DNA of 64,000 bases from Amycolatopsis sp. WQ 127309 (GTDB lineage: Bacteria > Actinomycetota > Actinomycetes > Mycobacteriales > Pseudonocardiaceae), in assembly GCF_023023025.1 (NCBI RefSeq), contig NZ_CP095481.1, positions 10,925,001-10,989,000 on the forward strand, written 5' to 3'. Below the pieces are notes generated by a model, which was not told the DNA's origin, ran no database searches, and saw only the letters and a program-made list of their open reading frames with translations. The stretch's first letter is position 1; every line of letters begins with the position of its first letter. This document shows, in pieces, positions 7,930 to 16,381 of this stretch. Made by a program: the position numbers and the translations under genes.

Positions 7930-9867
7930 ATGACCGCTGTGACATCCGGGGCTTCGCCCCGGGCCGGGGGCTCCGCCACCCGTAGCCCCCGAAAAGAAGC
8001 CGGTGCCGCGTCGCGCCAAACCGGCGCACCCGCTCGCCGGACTTGGCACCGGCCCGCACTGGCCGGGCTGCTGCTGGCCACGGCGGTGCTCTACCTGTGG
8101 GGCCTCGGCGCGTCCGGCTGGGCCAACGCCTTCTACTCGGCGGCCGCGCAGGCGGGTTCGCAGAGCTGGAAGGCGCTGTTCTTCGGCTCGAGCGACGCGG
8201 CGAACGCGATCACCGTCGACAAGACTCCGGCCGCGCTGTGGGTGCTGGGACTCTCGACGCGGGTGTTCGGCGTGAGCGCGTGGAGCGTGCTGGTGCCGCA
8301 GGCGCTGATGGGCGTCGGCTCGGTCTGGCTGCTGTACGCGACGGTGAAGCGCACGTCCGGCCCGGCCGCGGGCCTGGTCGCCGGGCTGGTGCTGGCGCTG
8401 ACCCCGGCGGCAGCGCTGATGTTCCGGTTCAACAACCCGGACGCGCTACTGGTGCTGCTGCTCGTCGCGGCCGCGTACTGCGTCGTCCGCGCGCTCGAGA
8501 AGGCGGGCCCCGGCTGGCTGGCCCTGGCCGGTGTCGCGGTCGGGTTCGGGTTCCTGGCGAAGATGCTGCAGGCGTTCCTGGTGCTGCCCGCGTTCGCCGT
8601 GGCGTACCTGGTGGCCGCGCCGGTGCCGCTCGGCAAGCGGCTGCTGCACCTGCTGGGCGCGACGGTCGCCGCCGCGGGCTGGTACCTGGTCGTCGTCGCG
8701 CTGTGGCCGGCGGCGGACCGGCCGTTCATCGGCGGCTCGCAGACGAACTCGCTGTGGGAACTGGTCTTCGGCTACAACGGCTTCGGCCGCATCACGGGCG
8801 ACGAGGTGGGCAGCGTCGGCGGCGGTGCCGGCCGCGGCTGGGGTTCGACCGGCCTGACCCGGTTGTTCGGCAGCGAGATGGCGGGCGGCATCGCCTGGCT
8901 GATCCCCGCCGCGTTGCTGGCGCTGGGCGCGGGCCTGTGGTTCACCCGCCGCGCACCGCGCACGGACCGCTCGCGGGCGGCCCTGATCGTCTGGGGCGGC
9001 TGGTTCCTGGTGACGGCCCTCGTTTTCAGCTACATGGGCGGCATCATCCACCCGTACTACACGGTGGCGCTGGCCCCGGCGATCGCCGCGCTGGTCGGCA
9101 CCGCGGCGGTGCAGCTGTGGCGCCTGCGCTCCCAGCCGTCGGCATCGGGCCTGCTCAGCGGCGGCGTGGCGTTGACGGCGGTCACGACGTACCTCCTGCT
9201 GTCCGGCTCGACGTGGCAGCCGTGGCTGGCCCCGACGGTCCTGGTCGGCGGCCTCCTGGCCGCGGTGGGCCTGTTCTTCGCGGCCCACCTGACCCGCTGG
9301 GCGGCGTCCTCGATCGCGGCCCTGGCCCTCGTGGTCCTGCTGGCCGGCACGGGCGCGTACACCCTGGCCACGGCGGCGACCACGCACAGCGGCGCGATCC
9401 CGTCGGCCGGACCCACGTCGGGCTTCGGCGGCCGTGGCGGCGGTTTCGGCGGCGGCCCGGGCGGCGCTCCGGGCGGCTTCGGCGGCGGTGGACGCGGCGG
9501 CGGCCCGGGCTCCCTGCTGACCACGACGCTGCCGGGCGCCCAGCTGACCGCGTTGCTGAAGCAGGACACCGCGAAGTACACGTGGACGGCGGCCACGGTG
9601 CTGTCGAACGCGGCCGCCGGCTACCAGCTGGCGAGCGGCGCCCCGGTGATGGCGGTGGGCGGCTTCAACGGCACGGACCCGTACCCGACGCTCGAGCAGT
9701 TCCAGCAGTACGTGGCGAGCGGCCGGATCCACTACTTCCTCGGCGAAGGCATGACGATGCAGGGCAGCAGCGGCTCGGACGCGGCCCAGCAGATCGCCGA
9801 CTGGGTGGCGTCGACCCACCAGGCGTCCACTGTGGACGGAGTGACGGTCTACGACCTGACCACCTGA
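7930..9867 (+). CDS. GT39 (ArnT/PMT-like) membrane glycosyltransferase, YkcB-related
   Basis: 645 residues with about 11 hydrophobic segments. The first periplasmic loop has the acidic motif ITVDKTPAALWV, typical of polyprenyl-phosphate-sugar-dependent GT-C transferases, and FRFNNPDALLVLLLV follows. Residues about 490-525 form a glycine-rich, flexible run (repeats such as GGRGGGFGGG). A soluble C-terminal domain of the YkcA/YkcB type comes after it. It should move a sugar from a polyprenyl phosphate carrier to an acceptor outside the membrane; donor and acceptor are unknown. The gene lies 4 bases behind the histidine kinase. A close paralog lies at 20222-22063. Confidence 0.88.
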   Translation: MTAVTSGASPRAGGSATRSPRKEAGAASRQTGAPARRTWHRPALAGLLLATAVLYLWGLGASGWANAFYSAAAQAGSQSWKALFFGSSDAANAITVDKTPAALWVLGLSTRVFGVSAWSVLVPQALMGVGSVWLLYATVKRTSGPAAGLVAGLVLALTPAAALMFRFNNPDALLVLLLVAAAYCVVRALEKAGPGWLALAGVAVGFGFLAKMLQAFLVLPAFAVAYLVAAPVPLGKRLLHLLGATVAAAGWYLVVVALWPAADRPFIGGSQTNSLWELVFGYNGFGRITGDEVGSVGGGAGRGWGSTGLTRLFGSEMAGGIAWLIPAALLALGAGLWFTRRAPRTDRSRAALIVWGGWFLVTALVFSYMGGIIHPYYTVALAPAIAALVGTAAVQLWRLRSQPSASGLLSGGVALTAVTTYLLLSGSTWQPWLAPTVLVGGLLAAVGLFFAAHLTRWAASSIAALALVVLLAGTGAYTLATAATTHSGAIPSAGPTSGFGGRGGGFGGGPGGAPGGFGGGGRGGGPGSLLTTTLPGAQLTALLKQDTAKYTWTAATVLSNAAAGYQLASGAPVMAVGGFNGTDPYPTLEQFQQYVASGRIHYFLGEGMTMQGSSGSDAAQQIADWVASTHQASTVDGVTVYDLTT

Positions 9868-9978
9868 GCAACCCGACGAAAGCAGGGTGTGACGCCGCGG
9901 CCGCGTCGGGCAACCTGGTCAAGGCGCCGGTGCCTCCGGCACACTGACGGTGCCCCGGGCGAACAGGAGTCCCAGCCG

Positions 9979-10533
9979 ATGACCGAGCCTTGCGTACGGT
10001 CGGCTCGCTCCGCGGACCTGGAACCCTTCGCCGCGGCCCTCGGCGACCGCGAATTCCTCATCGACCGCTTCGACCGGCAGCGAAAAGGCCTCGGGGTCTT
10101 GTTCGTGGCCTGGCTCCGCTACCGCCCGGCGGGCGAGGTCTACCTGTGGCTGGAGGAGGCCGAGGAGTACCCGATCCGCCGGCACCTGCCCGGCGTCGCC
10201 CTGCTCACCCACCTGCAGGTGCACCACGAGCTGCGCAACCGGGGCGTGGGCCGGACCCTGGTCGCCGCGGTGGAGGCGCACCTGCGGGAGCACGGCCACG
10301 AGCGGGTGGCCCTGGCGGTCCGCACGGACAACCCGGCGGCGGCGCGCTTGTACCGCCGTCTCGGCTACGAGGACTGGGGCCACGGCGAGGTCGTCTGCTA
10401 CGCGCGGACGACCCAGCCGGACGGCCGTCCTCTCTACGAACCGGAACGCTGTTGCGTGCTGGTCAAGGACCTCGTGCCGGTCACGCCCGCGCCAAGAACG
10501 GAGACGCGGATCGGCGCTTCGCCCCGGCACTGA
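9979..10533 (+). CDS. GNAT-family N-acetyltransferase
   Basis: 184 residues. It transfers an acetyl group from acetyl-CoA to an unknown amine or protein. The acetyl-CoA pyrophosphate loop is HHELRNRGVGRTLV, and the C-terminal GNAT pattern VRTDNPAAARLYRRLGYEDW is clear. I chose the ATG at 9979 because AGGAG lies 10 bases upstream; the frame is open further 5' but without conservation. The 3' end overlaps the convergent glycosyltransferase gene by 53 bases. Confidence 0.85.
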   Translation: MTEPCVRSARSADLEPFAAALGDREFLIDRFDRQRKGLGVLFVAWLRYRPAGEVYLWLEEAEEYPIRRHLPGVALLTHLQVHHELRNRGVGRTLVAAVEAHLREHGHERVALAVRTDNPAAARLYRRLGYEDWGHGEVVCYARTTQPDGRPLYEPERCCVLVKDLVPVTPAPRTETRIGASPRH

Positions 10534-11644
10534 TCCGCCCGTCCACGCCCGGCTGGACCAGGTGGCCGATCTGCAGGGCGGCGAGCGCGCCGTCGACGCC
10601 GATGCCGCGCGGGTACCGGCCGATGTGCTTGCGCCACCGCGCGCAATCCGTTTGCCAGGCCCGCAGGTACGCCACGCACAGCTCCGGCGTGATCAGGTGG
10701 CTGCGCCCGATCGCGGCCTTCAGCGCGGCGACCATCCGGGCCTTCTGCGCCGGCTCGATCGCCGACGCCAGCACCCGCTCGATGGTCGTGCTGATGATCC
10801 GCCGCCGGTCCGGCAGGAACTCACGCCAGTACTTCTCGTCGGCGTCCGCGAGGCCGAGACCGTTGTCCAGCAGGCCGTACACCCCTTCGGCGAGGGTGTC
10901 GCCCAGCTCTTCACCACGGGCGCGGCGGGCGTCCCGGTACGGGTCGTAGGGGTGCTGGATCGCCGTTCCGGTGACGGCTGAGGGGCGCAGCCGCAAGCCG
11001 TCCAGCAGGAAGAACCAGTCTTCGTTGTAGATGTTGGGGAAGAACGAGCCGAACGCCCGTTCGCCGACCACGAGCGCGCCGCCGCCGATGAACGTCTTCT
11101 GCGCGGCCCCGATGTCGCGAAGCGCGTGGCACACCACGGAGTTGTCCGGCATCCCGGAGTTGGCCAGCCCGACGACCGCGTGCTCGCCGAGCAGCCCGGC
11201 CGCCGCGGACACGTCCGCGGGGTCGGGCAGCACGATGTCGTCGTCGAGGAAGAGGATCCGCTGCCACCCGGCGAGGACCGCGATGAGCAGACCGAGGTTC
11301 CGCTTGCGGCTGGTGTCGACCCGCCGATCGAACTTGTGGCGGCGGAGCAGCTTGTCGGTGGCGAACTCGGGCACGACCCGGCGGGGCACGTCGTCGATGT
11401 CGATGGCCGCGACCCGGACGCCGGCCCGTTTCGCCTCCAGAGCCGCGCCGGAAGCGTCGCCGCGCATGCTGCTCAGCACGAGCAGGAGGACGTCGCGCTC
11501 CTTGGCCGCCGCGATGGCTTGCCGCAGGTAGGGCGCCGTCCGGCCGTTGGGCACGATGACCGCGTCCAGCGCCGCCCGGGGCGCGGCCGCGGCATCGACG
11601 TGGACCAGGAGGTCTTGGTGCGACTGGTGTTGCCGCGCGGTCAC
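10481..11644 (-). CDS. GT-A-fold glycosyltransferase-like protein coupled to an XRE regulator
   Basis: 387 residues from a GTG at 11644. That GTG shares the sequence GTGA with the stop of the upstream XRE gene, so translation is coupled. The segment ILFLDDDIVLPDP (about 140-152) is an acidic DxD-type motif as in GT-A glycosyltransferases, where it binds the metal and nucleotide sugar. IYNEDWFFLLDGLRL also resembles the acceptor-side acidic motif. No transmembrane segment is evident, so it is probably cytoplasmic. The C-terminal 120 residues are mostly helical. I do not recognise the specific family or substrate. Its last 53 bases overlap the convergent GNAT gene. Confidence 0.7.
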   Translation of the reverse strand: MTARQHQSHQDLLVHVDAAAAPRAALDAVIVPNGRTAPYLRQAIAAAKERDVLLLVLSSMRGDASGAALEAKRAGVRVAAIDIDDVPRRVVPEFATDKLLRRHKFDRRVDTSRKRNLGLLIAVLAGWQRILFLDDDIVLPDPADVSAAAGLLGEHAVVGLANSGMPDNSVVCHALRDIGAAQKTFIGGGALVVGERAFGSFFPNIYNEDWFFLLDGLRLRPSAVTGTAIQHPYDPYRDARRARGEELGDTLAEGVYGLLDNGLGLADADEKYWREFLPDRRRIISTTIERVLASAIEPAQKARMVAALKAAIGRSHLITPELCVAYLRAWQTDCARWRKHIGRYPRGIGVDGALAALQIGHLVQPGVDGRISAGAKRRSASPFLARA

Positions 11645-12711
11645 GCGGCTTCCGGCCACTCGTGCAGCCGGTTGTCCGCCACGGTCCAGTCCGGGGTCAG
11701 GCCCTTGCCGGCGACGACCTGCACCCGGCTGATGATGCTGAACGACTTCGCGCCGCCGAACCGGTCCCGCAGGAAACCGCTGTTCCGGTCCCGGAACTTG
11801 ACGTCGGTGAGGGCGCGAACCGCGCCGAGGGTGCCACGACCGTACATACCGTTGCACACGGTTACCGTGCGCTTTCGGTTGAACGGGCTCACCCCCCGGT
11901 AGAAATGTGCCACGTCTTGCAACAGGTGACCTTCGCTGTCCAACTGGGGTGGGAAGAGCTCCGACCCGCCGTCTCGTCGCACTCGGAAGCCGCCAGGTTC
12001 GCTGGTCGGTGCCTCGTCGGCACGGGCTACCTGTTCCACCGGGAGGTCGACGCGTTCGATGACGTCGCGGGTCACGGTGTTCCAGTCGACGCCACCGAGC
12101 AGGACCAGGTGGGTCGTGTAGTCGTCGGGGGTCAGCTCCGCCGTGGTGTGGAAGCTGACCTGGTGCTGCGGGTTGACCGACCGGATGTGCCCGAACAGCT
12201 CGATCAGGGCGTCCGGGTCGGCGTAGGTGTAGAGCGAGACGAAGTCCGCGCTGTCGGGGTCGGCGTAGGTCAGGTGCTGCCGGTACTCCGTCGGCAGCTG
12301 GGCGCAGACGATGGTGACGTCCTCGTTCTCCGGGAAGCTCCAGATGTCGGGCACCGGTTCGGCCGTGCGGTCACGCCCGTCGCGCAGCGACAGCAGCTCC
12401 CCGAGCAGCTCGTCGTGCCGGTCGCGCTCCTCGTCCGTCAGCTGGTCGAGTGGGAGCACCCGCACGGTTTCGCCGTTCACCGAACGCGGCGTGGCGAAGA
12501 GCGTGGCGTAGGCGTCCAGCCGCCGGACCGGCGGGGCGATGGGCTTTTCGGCGTTCTCCCAGGAGGAGATGAGCGAAATGCTGAGCGGCCTGCTCCCGCC
12601 GATCGCGTGGGCGATCTGCGCCTGAGTGATTCCCAGCTCGGGCCACTGCTCTTCCCGCAGCGCGCGCAGGCGCCGGGCGAGCGCAGGACGGCGCGACTCG
12701 GCTGGGGACAC
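11641..12711 (-). CDS. XRE-family regulator with an uncharacterised C-terminal domain
   Basis: 356 residues from a GTG at 12711. Residues about 10-75 are an XRE helix-turn-helix: ITQAQIAHAIGGS, then ISLISSWENAEKPIAPP. The rest (about 115-356) is a conserved-looking domain I cannot name. It contains VTIVCAQLP, SLYTYADPDALIELFGHI and THLVLLGGVDWN, the look of a Rossmann-like ligand or nucleotide sensor. The downstream glycosyltransferase starts inside its stop codon, so regulator and enzyme are made together. TTCAGT direct repeats lie 14-29 bases upstream of its start and may be its own operator. Confidence 0.75.
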   Translation of the reverse strand: MSPAESRRPALARRLRALREEQWPELGITQAQIAHAIGGSRPLSISLISSWENAEKPIAPPVRRLDAYATLFATPRSVNGETVRVLPLDQLTDEERDRHDELLGELLSLRDGRDRTAEPVPDIWSFPENEDVTIVCAQLPTEYRQHLTYADPDSADFVSLYTYADPDALIELFGHIRSVNPQHQVSFHTTAELTPDDYTTHLVLLGGVDWNTVTRDVIERVDLPVEQVARADEAPTSEPGGFRVRRDGGSELFPPQLDSEGHLLQDVAHFYRGVSPFNRKRTVTVCNGMYGRGTLGAVRALTDVKFRDRNSGFLRDRFGGAKSFSIISRVQVVAGKGLTPDWTVADNRLHEWPEAA

Positions 12712-12724
12712 GACTCCGCCGCCC

Positions 12725-12740
12725 TTCAGTAAATTTCAGT
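12725..12740. promoter_or_regulatory. TTCAGT-N4-TTCAGT box at the XRE start
   Basis: TTCAGT at 12725-12730 and 12735-12740, a 10-bp spacing, immediately upstream of the XRE start codon. The same tandem pair occurs in reverse orientation at 12908-12923. The position suits autorepression. Confidence 0.5.
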
Positions 12741-13065
12741 GGCGTGAGCAGGGGCACAATTGTACCCACGAATGGCCCAGCGCCTGCCGCCGACCCGCCG
12801 CAGCCGGGACCGAAGCGTGAGCAGCCGGGGCTTTACTGTGCAGCGAAGCGATAACGTCCGATTCTCCTCCGTTGCTACAGTCAAATCCAGACCTTACAGT
12901 CGATTTTACTGAACTTCACTGAATAACTGGTCCAGCGCGGTCGGTCACCTTCCGCCGCCTGGGCGGACGTCGAGTTTCGCGAACGAATCCCGCCTTGTGA
13001 GTCAGCTGGCACACGAGCCGGGACGAGCCGGAGGTTTCCTGGATCCACCGCAGAGGAGGGCTTTC
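12741..13065. other. Intergenic region with AT-rich promoter and second TTCAGT box
   Basis: No gene is visible here. The stretch at about 12840-12930 is much richer in A and T than its surroundings. It contains ACTGAA at 12908-12913 and 12918-12923, the reverse complement of the TTCAGT-N4-TTCAGT box. This is probably the promoter region for the divergent XRE gene and for the small membrane-protein gene at 13066. Confidence 0.5.
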
Positions 13066-13332
13066 ATGGACCCCACCACCACACCGCGCAGCCGCTGGCG
13101 CCGGGGCGTCTTCGCCGCCGGGCTCGTCATCCCCTTCACCGCTTCGCAGGTCTGGGCCTTGCTCGTCCTGCTCCGGCTGGCCCCGCTCGACGGGCTGGTG
13201 GGCCAGGCTTTCGTGCTGATCCTGCTGGGCTCCGTCGCCGCGATCTGGGCGGGCTGGCGCTGGACCTGGCTGCTCGGCCGCGACCGCGACCTGCGGCCCG
13301 AGCCCGCCGCGAAGACGCGGATTCCGACATGA
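13066..13332 (+). CDS. Small two-helix membrane protein
   Basis: 88 residues. AGGAGG at 13054-13059 fixes the ATG at 13066. Two hydrophobic helices are clear: FAAGLVIPFTASQVWALLVLL (about 15-34) and VGQAFVLILLGSVAAIWAGW (about 44-63). Charged ends follow (LLGRDRDLRPEPAAKTRIP). I do not recognise a family. It precedes a gene similar to the small transfer-leader genes of actinomycete integrative conjugative elements, and small membrane proteins of this kind are common in those clusters. That context is an inference. Confidence 0.65.
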   Translation: MDPTTTPRSRWRRGVFAAGLVIPFTASQVWALLVLLRLAPLDGLVGQAFVLILLGSVAAIWAGWRWTWLLGRDRDLRPEPAAKTRIPT

Positions 13333-13442
13333 CCCCCGGGCCGGTGATCGTCACGGCACTCGTGCTGGTCATCGCCGCCGGACGTCTCGTGCGCCACCTC
13401 GGCGGCCTCCTCCGTCGCCGACCGACCGGAAGGAGCAAGGAA

Positions 13443-13958
13443 ATGACGACACAGCAGGCACATTCGCCGTTCCCGATGCGCGTGTACCACTGGCGGTGGG
13501 AGCTGCTCGCCGTGACGCTCCTCCCCTACGGCCTGGTGATGTTCGGCCTCTGGGCCGGCCCGGCGTGGGCGTCGGGGACGCTGGCGGCCGTCCTGGCACT
13601 GGCTCTGCTGCGCCGCCGGCACGTGCGGACCCGGATCCGCGCGGTGGTGGTGCAGCACCGGCTGCGCGCGGCGTTCCCGTCGCTGCGCCTGCCCGGCGGC
13701 CACCGCCCGGCGATCCTGTGGACCCGCCCCCGCGCCGGCGACATCGTGGTCTCGCTCTACGGCCGCGAAGCGTTCGAGCACCTCCACCGCCACCGCCGGA
13801 TCCTCGCGGCGGCCTGCGACGTCCCCGAGGTGTACGTCGACCGGCACCCGCGGTTCGCGAGCCTGGTGACGCTGACGATCAGCCCGACCGAAGTCCACCA
13901 CGAGCCGGGACGCGCGGTGCTGCCGAGCAACGTGGTCCCGTTGCGGGCGCACAGCTGA
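13443..13958 (+). CDS. Conjugative-element-type small membrane protein, copy 1
   Basis: 171 residues from the ATG at 13443, which has a strong AAGGAG site. The frame is also open to an ATG at 13329 that overlaps the previous stop (ATGA), giving 209 residues. The N-terminus has YHWRWELLAVTLLP and two membrane helices. The soluble part has VVVQHRLRAAFPSL, RPAILWTRP and VYVDRHPRFASLVT. It is a clear paralog of the protein at 18284-18865. Both resemble proteins encoded just before the FtsK/TraB-like transfer ATPase in actinomycete integrative conjugative elements, recognised by pattern and not by search. No transfer ATPase, integrase or replication gene is present here. Confidence 0.65.
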   Translation: MTTQQAHSPFPMRVYHWRWELLAVTLLPYGLVMFGLWAGPAWASGTLAAVLALALLRRRHVRTRIRAVVVQHRLRAAFPSLRLPGGHRPAILWTRPRAGDIVVSLYGREAFEHLHRHRRILAAACDVPEVYVDRHPRFASLVTLTISPTEVHHEPGRAVLPSNVVPLRAHS

Positions 13959-13961
13959 GGT

Positions 13962-15014
13962 TCAGCGCGCCTTGAACATGTCGGTGATCACCGTGGCCGG
14001 CTCCCCGCCGTGCCACGAGCTGGCCGAGAACCGCTCCTGCGCGATCCCGCGCCAGGCTGCGGTCTCGGGCCCCAGCGTCAGCTTCTCGTCCGTCGTCAGG
14101 GTTCCGATCTCCTGAGCGGCGATGCCCTCTTCGCGCAGTGTCTTCGTGACGAGCCTGGCGTCCTCTTCGCGGACCACGACGACGAGTCCCCAGTCGCCCC
14201 AGGTCTGGGCGAGGTCGAAGGGGTCCAGTTTCGCCTGAGCGGCCACCTCGGCCACCAGGTCGTCCAGCCGGAAATCCGCGCTGACGGCCGCGCCGACGCC
14301 GTTCGCCTCGCAGAGCGTGCGGACGGTGGCGAAGAGGCCATCGGAGACGTCCATGGCCGCCCGCGCGAAGCCGGTCGTGGCCAGCAGCTGCCCGGCCTTC
14401 AGCTGGGCCATCGGCTTGCACGCTCGTCGCCAGAGCTCAGCGGCCTCGGACTCCGGGAGCGTCGCCTGTCCCGTCTTCAGCAGGGCCGCCGCCCACAGGT
14501 GGCCGGGCGAACCGACCAGCAGCAGGCGATCCCCGGCTCGGGCGCCGGAGCGTCGCAGCCGGCTGCCCGGCGCGCACCGGCCGATGGCCGTCGCCGTCAG
14601 CTGGACGACTTCGCCGTCCCGGATGTCGCCGCCGGCGACCTTCGTGCCGTGGGCGGCGCAGCAGTCGTCGACGCCGCCGAGCAGGCGCTCGAACTCCCGC
14701 ACCGTCGTGGACTTGGGCAGGGTGTAGTTGACGACGAGCCCGAGCGGCTCGGCGCCAGCGGCGGCCAGGTCCGACAGGTTGATCGTGGCCAGCAGCCAGC
14801 CCGAGTGGTAGAGATCGGGCTCGCCGAGCAGGTTGACCACGGGCGTCGGGCAGCTGTCGGTGGTCGCGACGAGCTCGCTCGGCGTCGTCACCGAGGCGAG
14901 CAGGGCGCTGTCGTCACCGAAGCCTTCCGTGCCGGCGTACCGCGGTCGCAGGACTCGCTCCTGAATCCCCCGTTCGCCGAGGTCACCCAGGCACTCTTCA
15001 GTTGCGTCGGACAT
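13962..15014 (-). CDS. ThiL/AIR-synthase-family kinase-like protein
   Basis: 350 residues, last gene of a four-gene operon. It has the ATP and metal motifs of the PurM/ThiL superfamily: FGDDSALL near the N-terminus, INLSDLAAAGAEPLG, AGGDIRDG and AMDVSDGLF. ThiL phosphorylates thiamine monophosphate. Here the usual substrate loop is replaced (TDSCPTPVVN), and no thiamine gene is nearby, so a different phosphorylated substrate is likely. It starts 17 bases inside the dCTP-deaminase-like gene. It ends 3 bases from the convergent conjugative-element-type gene. Confidence 0.78.
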   Translation of the reverse strand: MSDATEECLGDLGERGIQERVLRPRYAGTEGFGDDSALLASVTTPSELVATTDSCPTPVVNLLGEPDLYHSGWLLATINLSDLAAAGAEPLGLVVNYTLPKSTTVREFERLLGGVDDCCAAHGTKVAGGDIRDGEVVQLTATAIGRCAPGSRLRRSGARAGDRLLLVGSPGHLWAAALLKTGQATLPESEAAELWRRACKPMAQLKAGQLLATTGFARAAMDVSDGLFATVRTLCEANGVGAAVSADFRLDDLVAEVAAQAKLDPFDLAQTWGDWGLVVVVREEDARLVTKTLREEGIAAQEIGTLTTDEKLTLGPETAAWRGIAQERFSASSWHGGEPATVITDMFKAR

Positions 15015-15630
15015 GGTCGGCCAATCGGGACGCGGCGACGGCGTGGTCGCTCGAGTAGTTGTGCGGCATGACGTCGTAGGGCTGCTCGCTGCCGGTCGAG
15101 GCGAACAGCATCAAGTTGCAGATCCGGGTCTCCGGGTACAACAGGACGGGGTGACGCAGGTGGTTGACGATCTCCAGCGTGATCACGGCGAGCTTGCCGC
15201 GGCCGAAACCGGGGCTGACCTGACCGCACAGCACCACGCTGATGCCGAGCCGCGCGTAGTCGCTGGTGCCGTCGACGAGACCGACCAGATTTTCGGAGAG
15301 GCCGATCTTCTCCAGCGTCGGCGCGAGCACGACCTCACCGGGTTCGACGGCCAGCCGGCCCTGCGCGTCGAGTTCCTTGGGGACCAGCTCCGGGTACGTC
15401 GACCGGTCGGCGATGTCGACCGGACCGGTCGTGGCGAGGCTGAACGCCTCGTGGCCGAGCCGCAGGCTGAGCGCGGCGGGCCGGAGCATCGCCGGCTCGA
15501 ACGGCGAGACGGTCAGCTCCCCGGCCGAGACAGCGCGCTTGATGGCCTTGTCGGTCAGCACCCCGCGCCGCGCGCGCCGGACGGGCAACCGGCGCTTTCT
15601 GTCACGGAATCCCAGCTGCACCGGCATCAT
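14998..15630 (-). CDS. dCTP-deaminase/dUTPase-family protein
   Basis: 210 residues. Canonical Dcd converts dCTP to dUTP. The core motifs are visible: VDGTSDYARLGI (in place of VEGKSSLARLG), GQVSPGFGRGK (cf. DPGFEG), and AVITLEIVNH with the catalytic Glu. YPETRICNLMLF ends the fold. The N-terminal 25 residues (RDRKRRLPVRRARRGVLT) are unusually basic. The ATG at 15630 shares ATGA with the stop of the cupin-like gene. The substrate could be a free deoxynucleotide or a modified nucleotide. Because it sits in a regulated accessory operon and not with housekeeping genes, it is probably not the cell's main Dcd. Confidence 0.8.
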   Translation of the reverse strand: MMPVQLGFRDRKRRLPVRRARRGVLTDKAIKRAVSAGELTVSPFEPAMLRPAALSLRLGHEAFSLATTGPVDIADRSTYPELVPKELDAQGRLAVEPGEVVLAPTLEKIGLSENLVGLVDGTSDYARLGISVVLCGQVSPGFGRGKLAVITLEIVNHLRHPVLLYPETRICNLMLFASTGSEQPYDVMPHNYSSDHAVAASRLADHVRRN

Positions 15631-16370
15631 GATGCGGCCTCTGACTTGAAAGCCGCTAGTACGGCCGTCACGAGCCGGCGGAAGTCCGCTTCGGACAGCA
15701 CGCCGTTCGGCTGGTCGTCGCTCTCGCCCGGCTCGCAGTAGACCACCGTGGTCGGCGTCCGGCGCGGTCCCTGGATCACGACGGTGGCGGTCAGTCCCGC
15801 GTCGATCGGGCGCACGGTGTGCACCACGTCCGTGTCGCACGAGTACACCTCGCCGCGCACGACGTGCGGGGACCGTTGGCGTTTCAGCCGCACTTCGCCG
15901 TCGGTGACGAGCGCGGCCGGGTGCGCGGGATCGGCGCCGTAGCGGTAACGCCGGAACGGCTTGCCGCCGTCGGCGACCTCCGTGAACTCGACCATGTGCA
16001 TGCCCGTGCCCACGAGGATGTGGGAGGCGAACTCCCACCGGTGGCTGTGCGGGTTCGACTCACCCGGCGAAACGACGTCGGACTCGGGCCAGACGTGCAG
16101 CCGGATCCGGAACTCCGGCTCGGCCGCGGTGTGCAGGACCAGCTTCGCGAAACCGTTGGGGTGCCAGTACGAGCGGCCGGCGATCTCGGTGACCTTCGCT
16201 TCGTCCGCCAGCAGCCCGGCCAGCCAGGTGACGAACGGCCGCGGTTCGACGCGGATCTCCCACGCCGCCTTTTCGAGGTGGGACAACGCGGCACCGTCGC
16301 GACCCAGGGTTTCCGCGAGCCCGCGCGGAAACCGGTGATCGTCGAGGGCCGTCAGTGACGTGGTGCTCAT
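15627..16370 (-). CDS. Cupin-like metalloprotein (cysteine-dioxygenase-like metal motif)
   Basis: 247 residues. The central part has NPHSHRWEFASHILVGTGMH, the pattern of a cupin metal site with paired His and a Glu. A later His lies in YSCDTDVVHTV. The N-terminal 70 residues are helical (DGAALSHLEKAAWEIRVEPR). The fold resembles cysteine dioxygenase-like cupins, but I cannot assign a substrate. The ATG at 16370 lies 11 bases after the XRE-toroid gene, and its stop overlaps the next start by 4 bases, so it is translated as part of the operon. Confidence 0.68.
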   Translation of the reverse strand: MSTTSLTALDDHRFPRGLAETLGRDGAALSHLEKAAWEIRVEPRPFVTWLAGLLADEAKVTEIAGRSYWHPNGFAKLVLHTAAEPEFRIRLHVWPESDVVSPGESNPHSHRWEFASHILVGTGMHMVEFTEVADGGKPFRRYRYGADPAHPAALVTDGEVRLKRQRSPHVVRGEVYSCDTDVVHTVRPIDAGLTATVVIQGPRRTPTTVVYCEPGESDDQPNGVLSEADFRRLVTAVLAAFKSEAAS

Positions 16371-16381
16371 CGTGCGACGCT

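Noticed and set aside
10481..10533. 53-base overlap of convergent GNAT and glycosyltransferase genes as a sign that one is false.
   Set aside because: Both proteins have clear motifs well outside the overlap, so the overlap affects only their tails.
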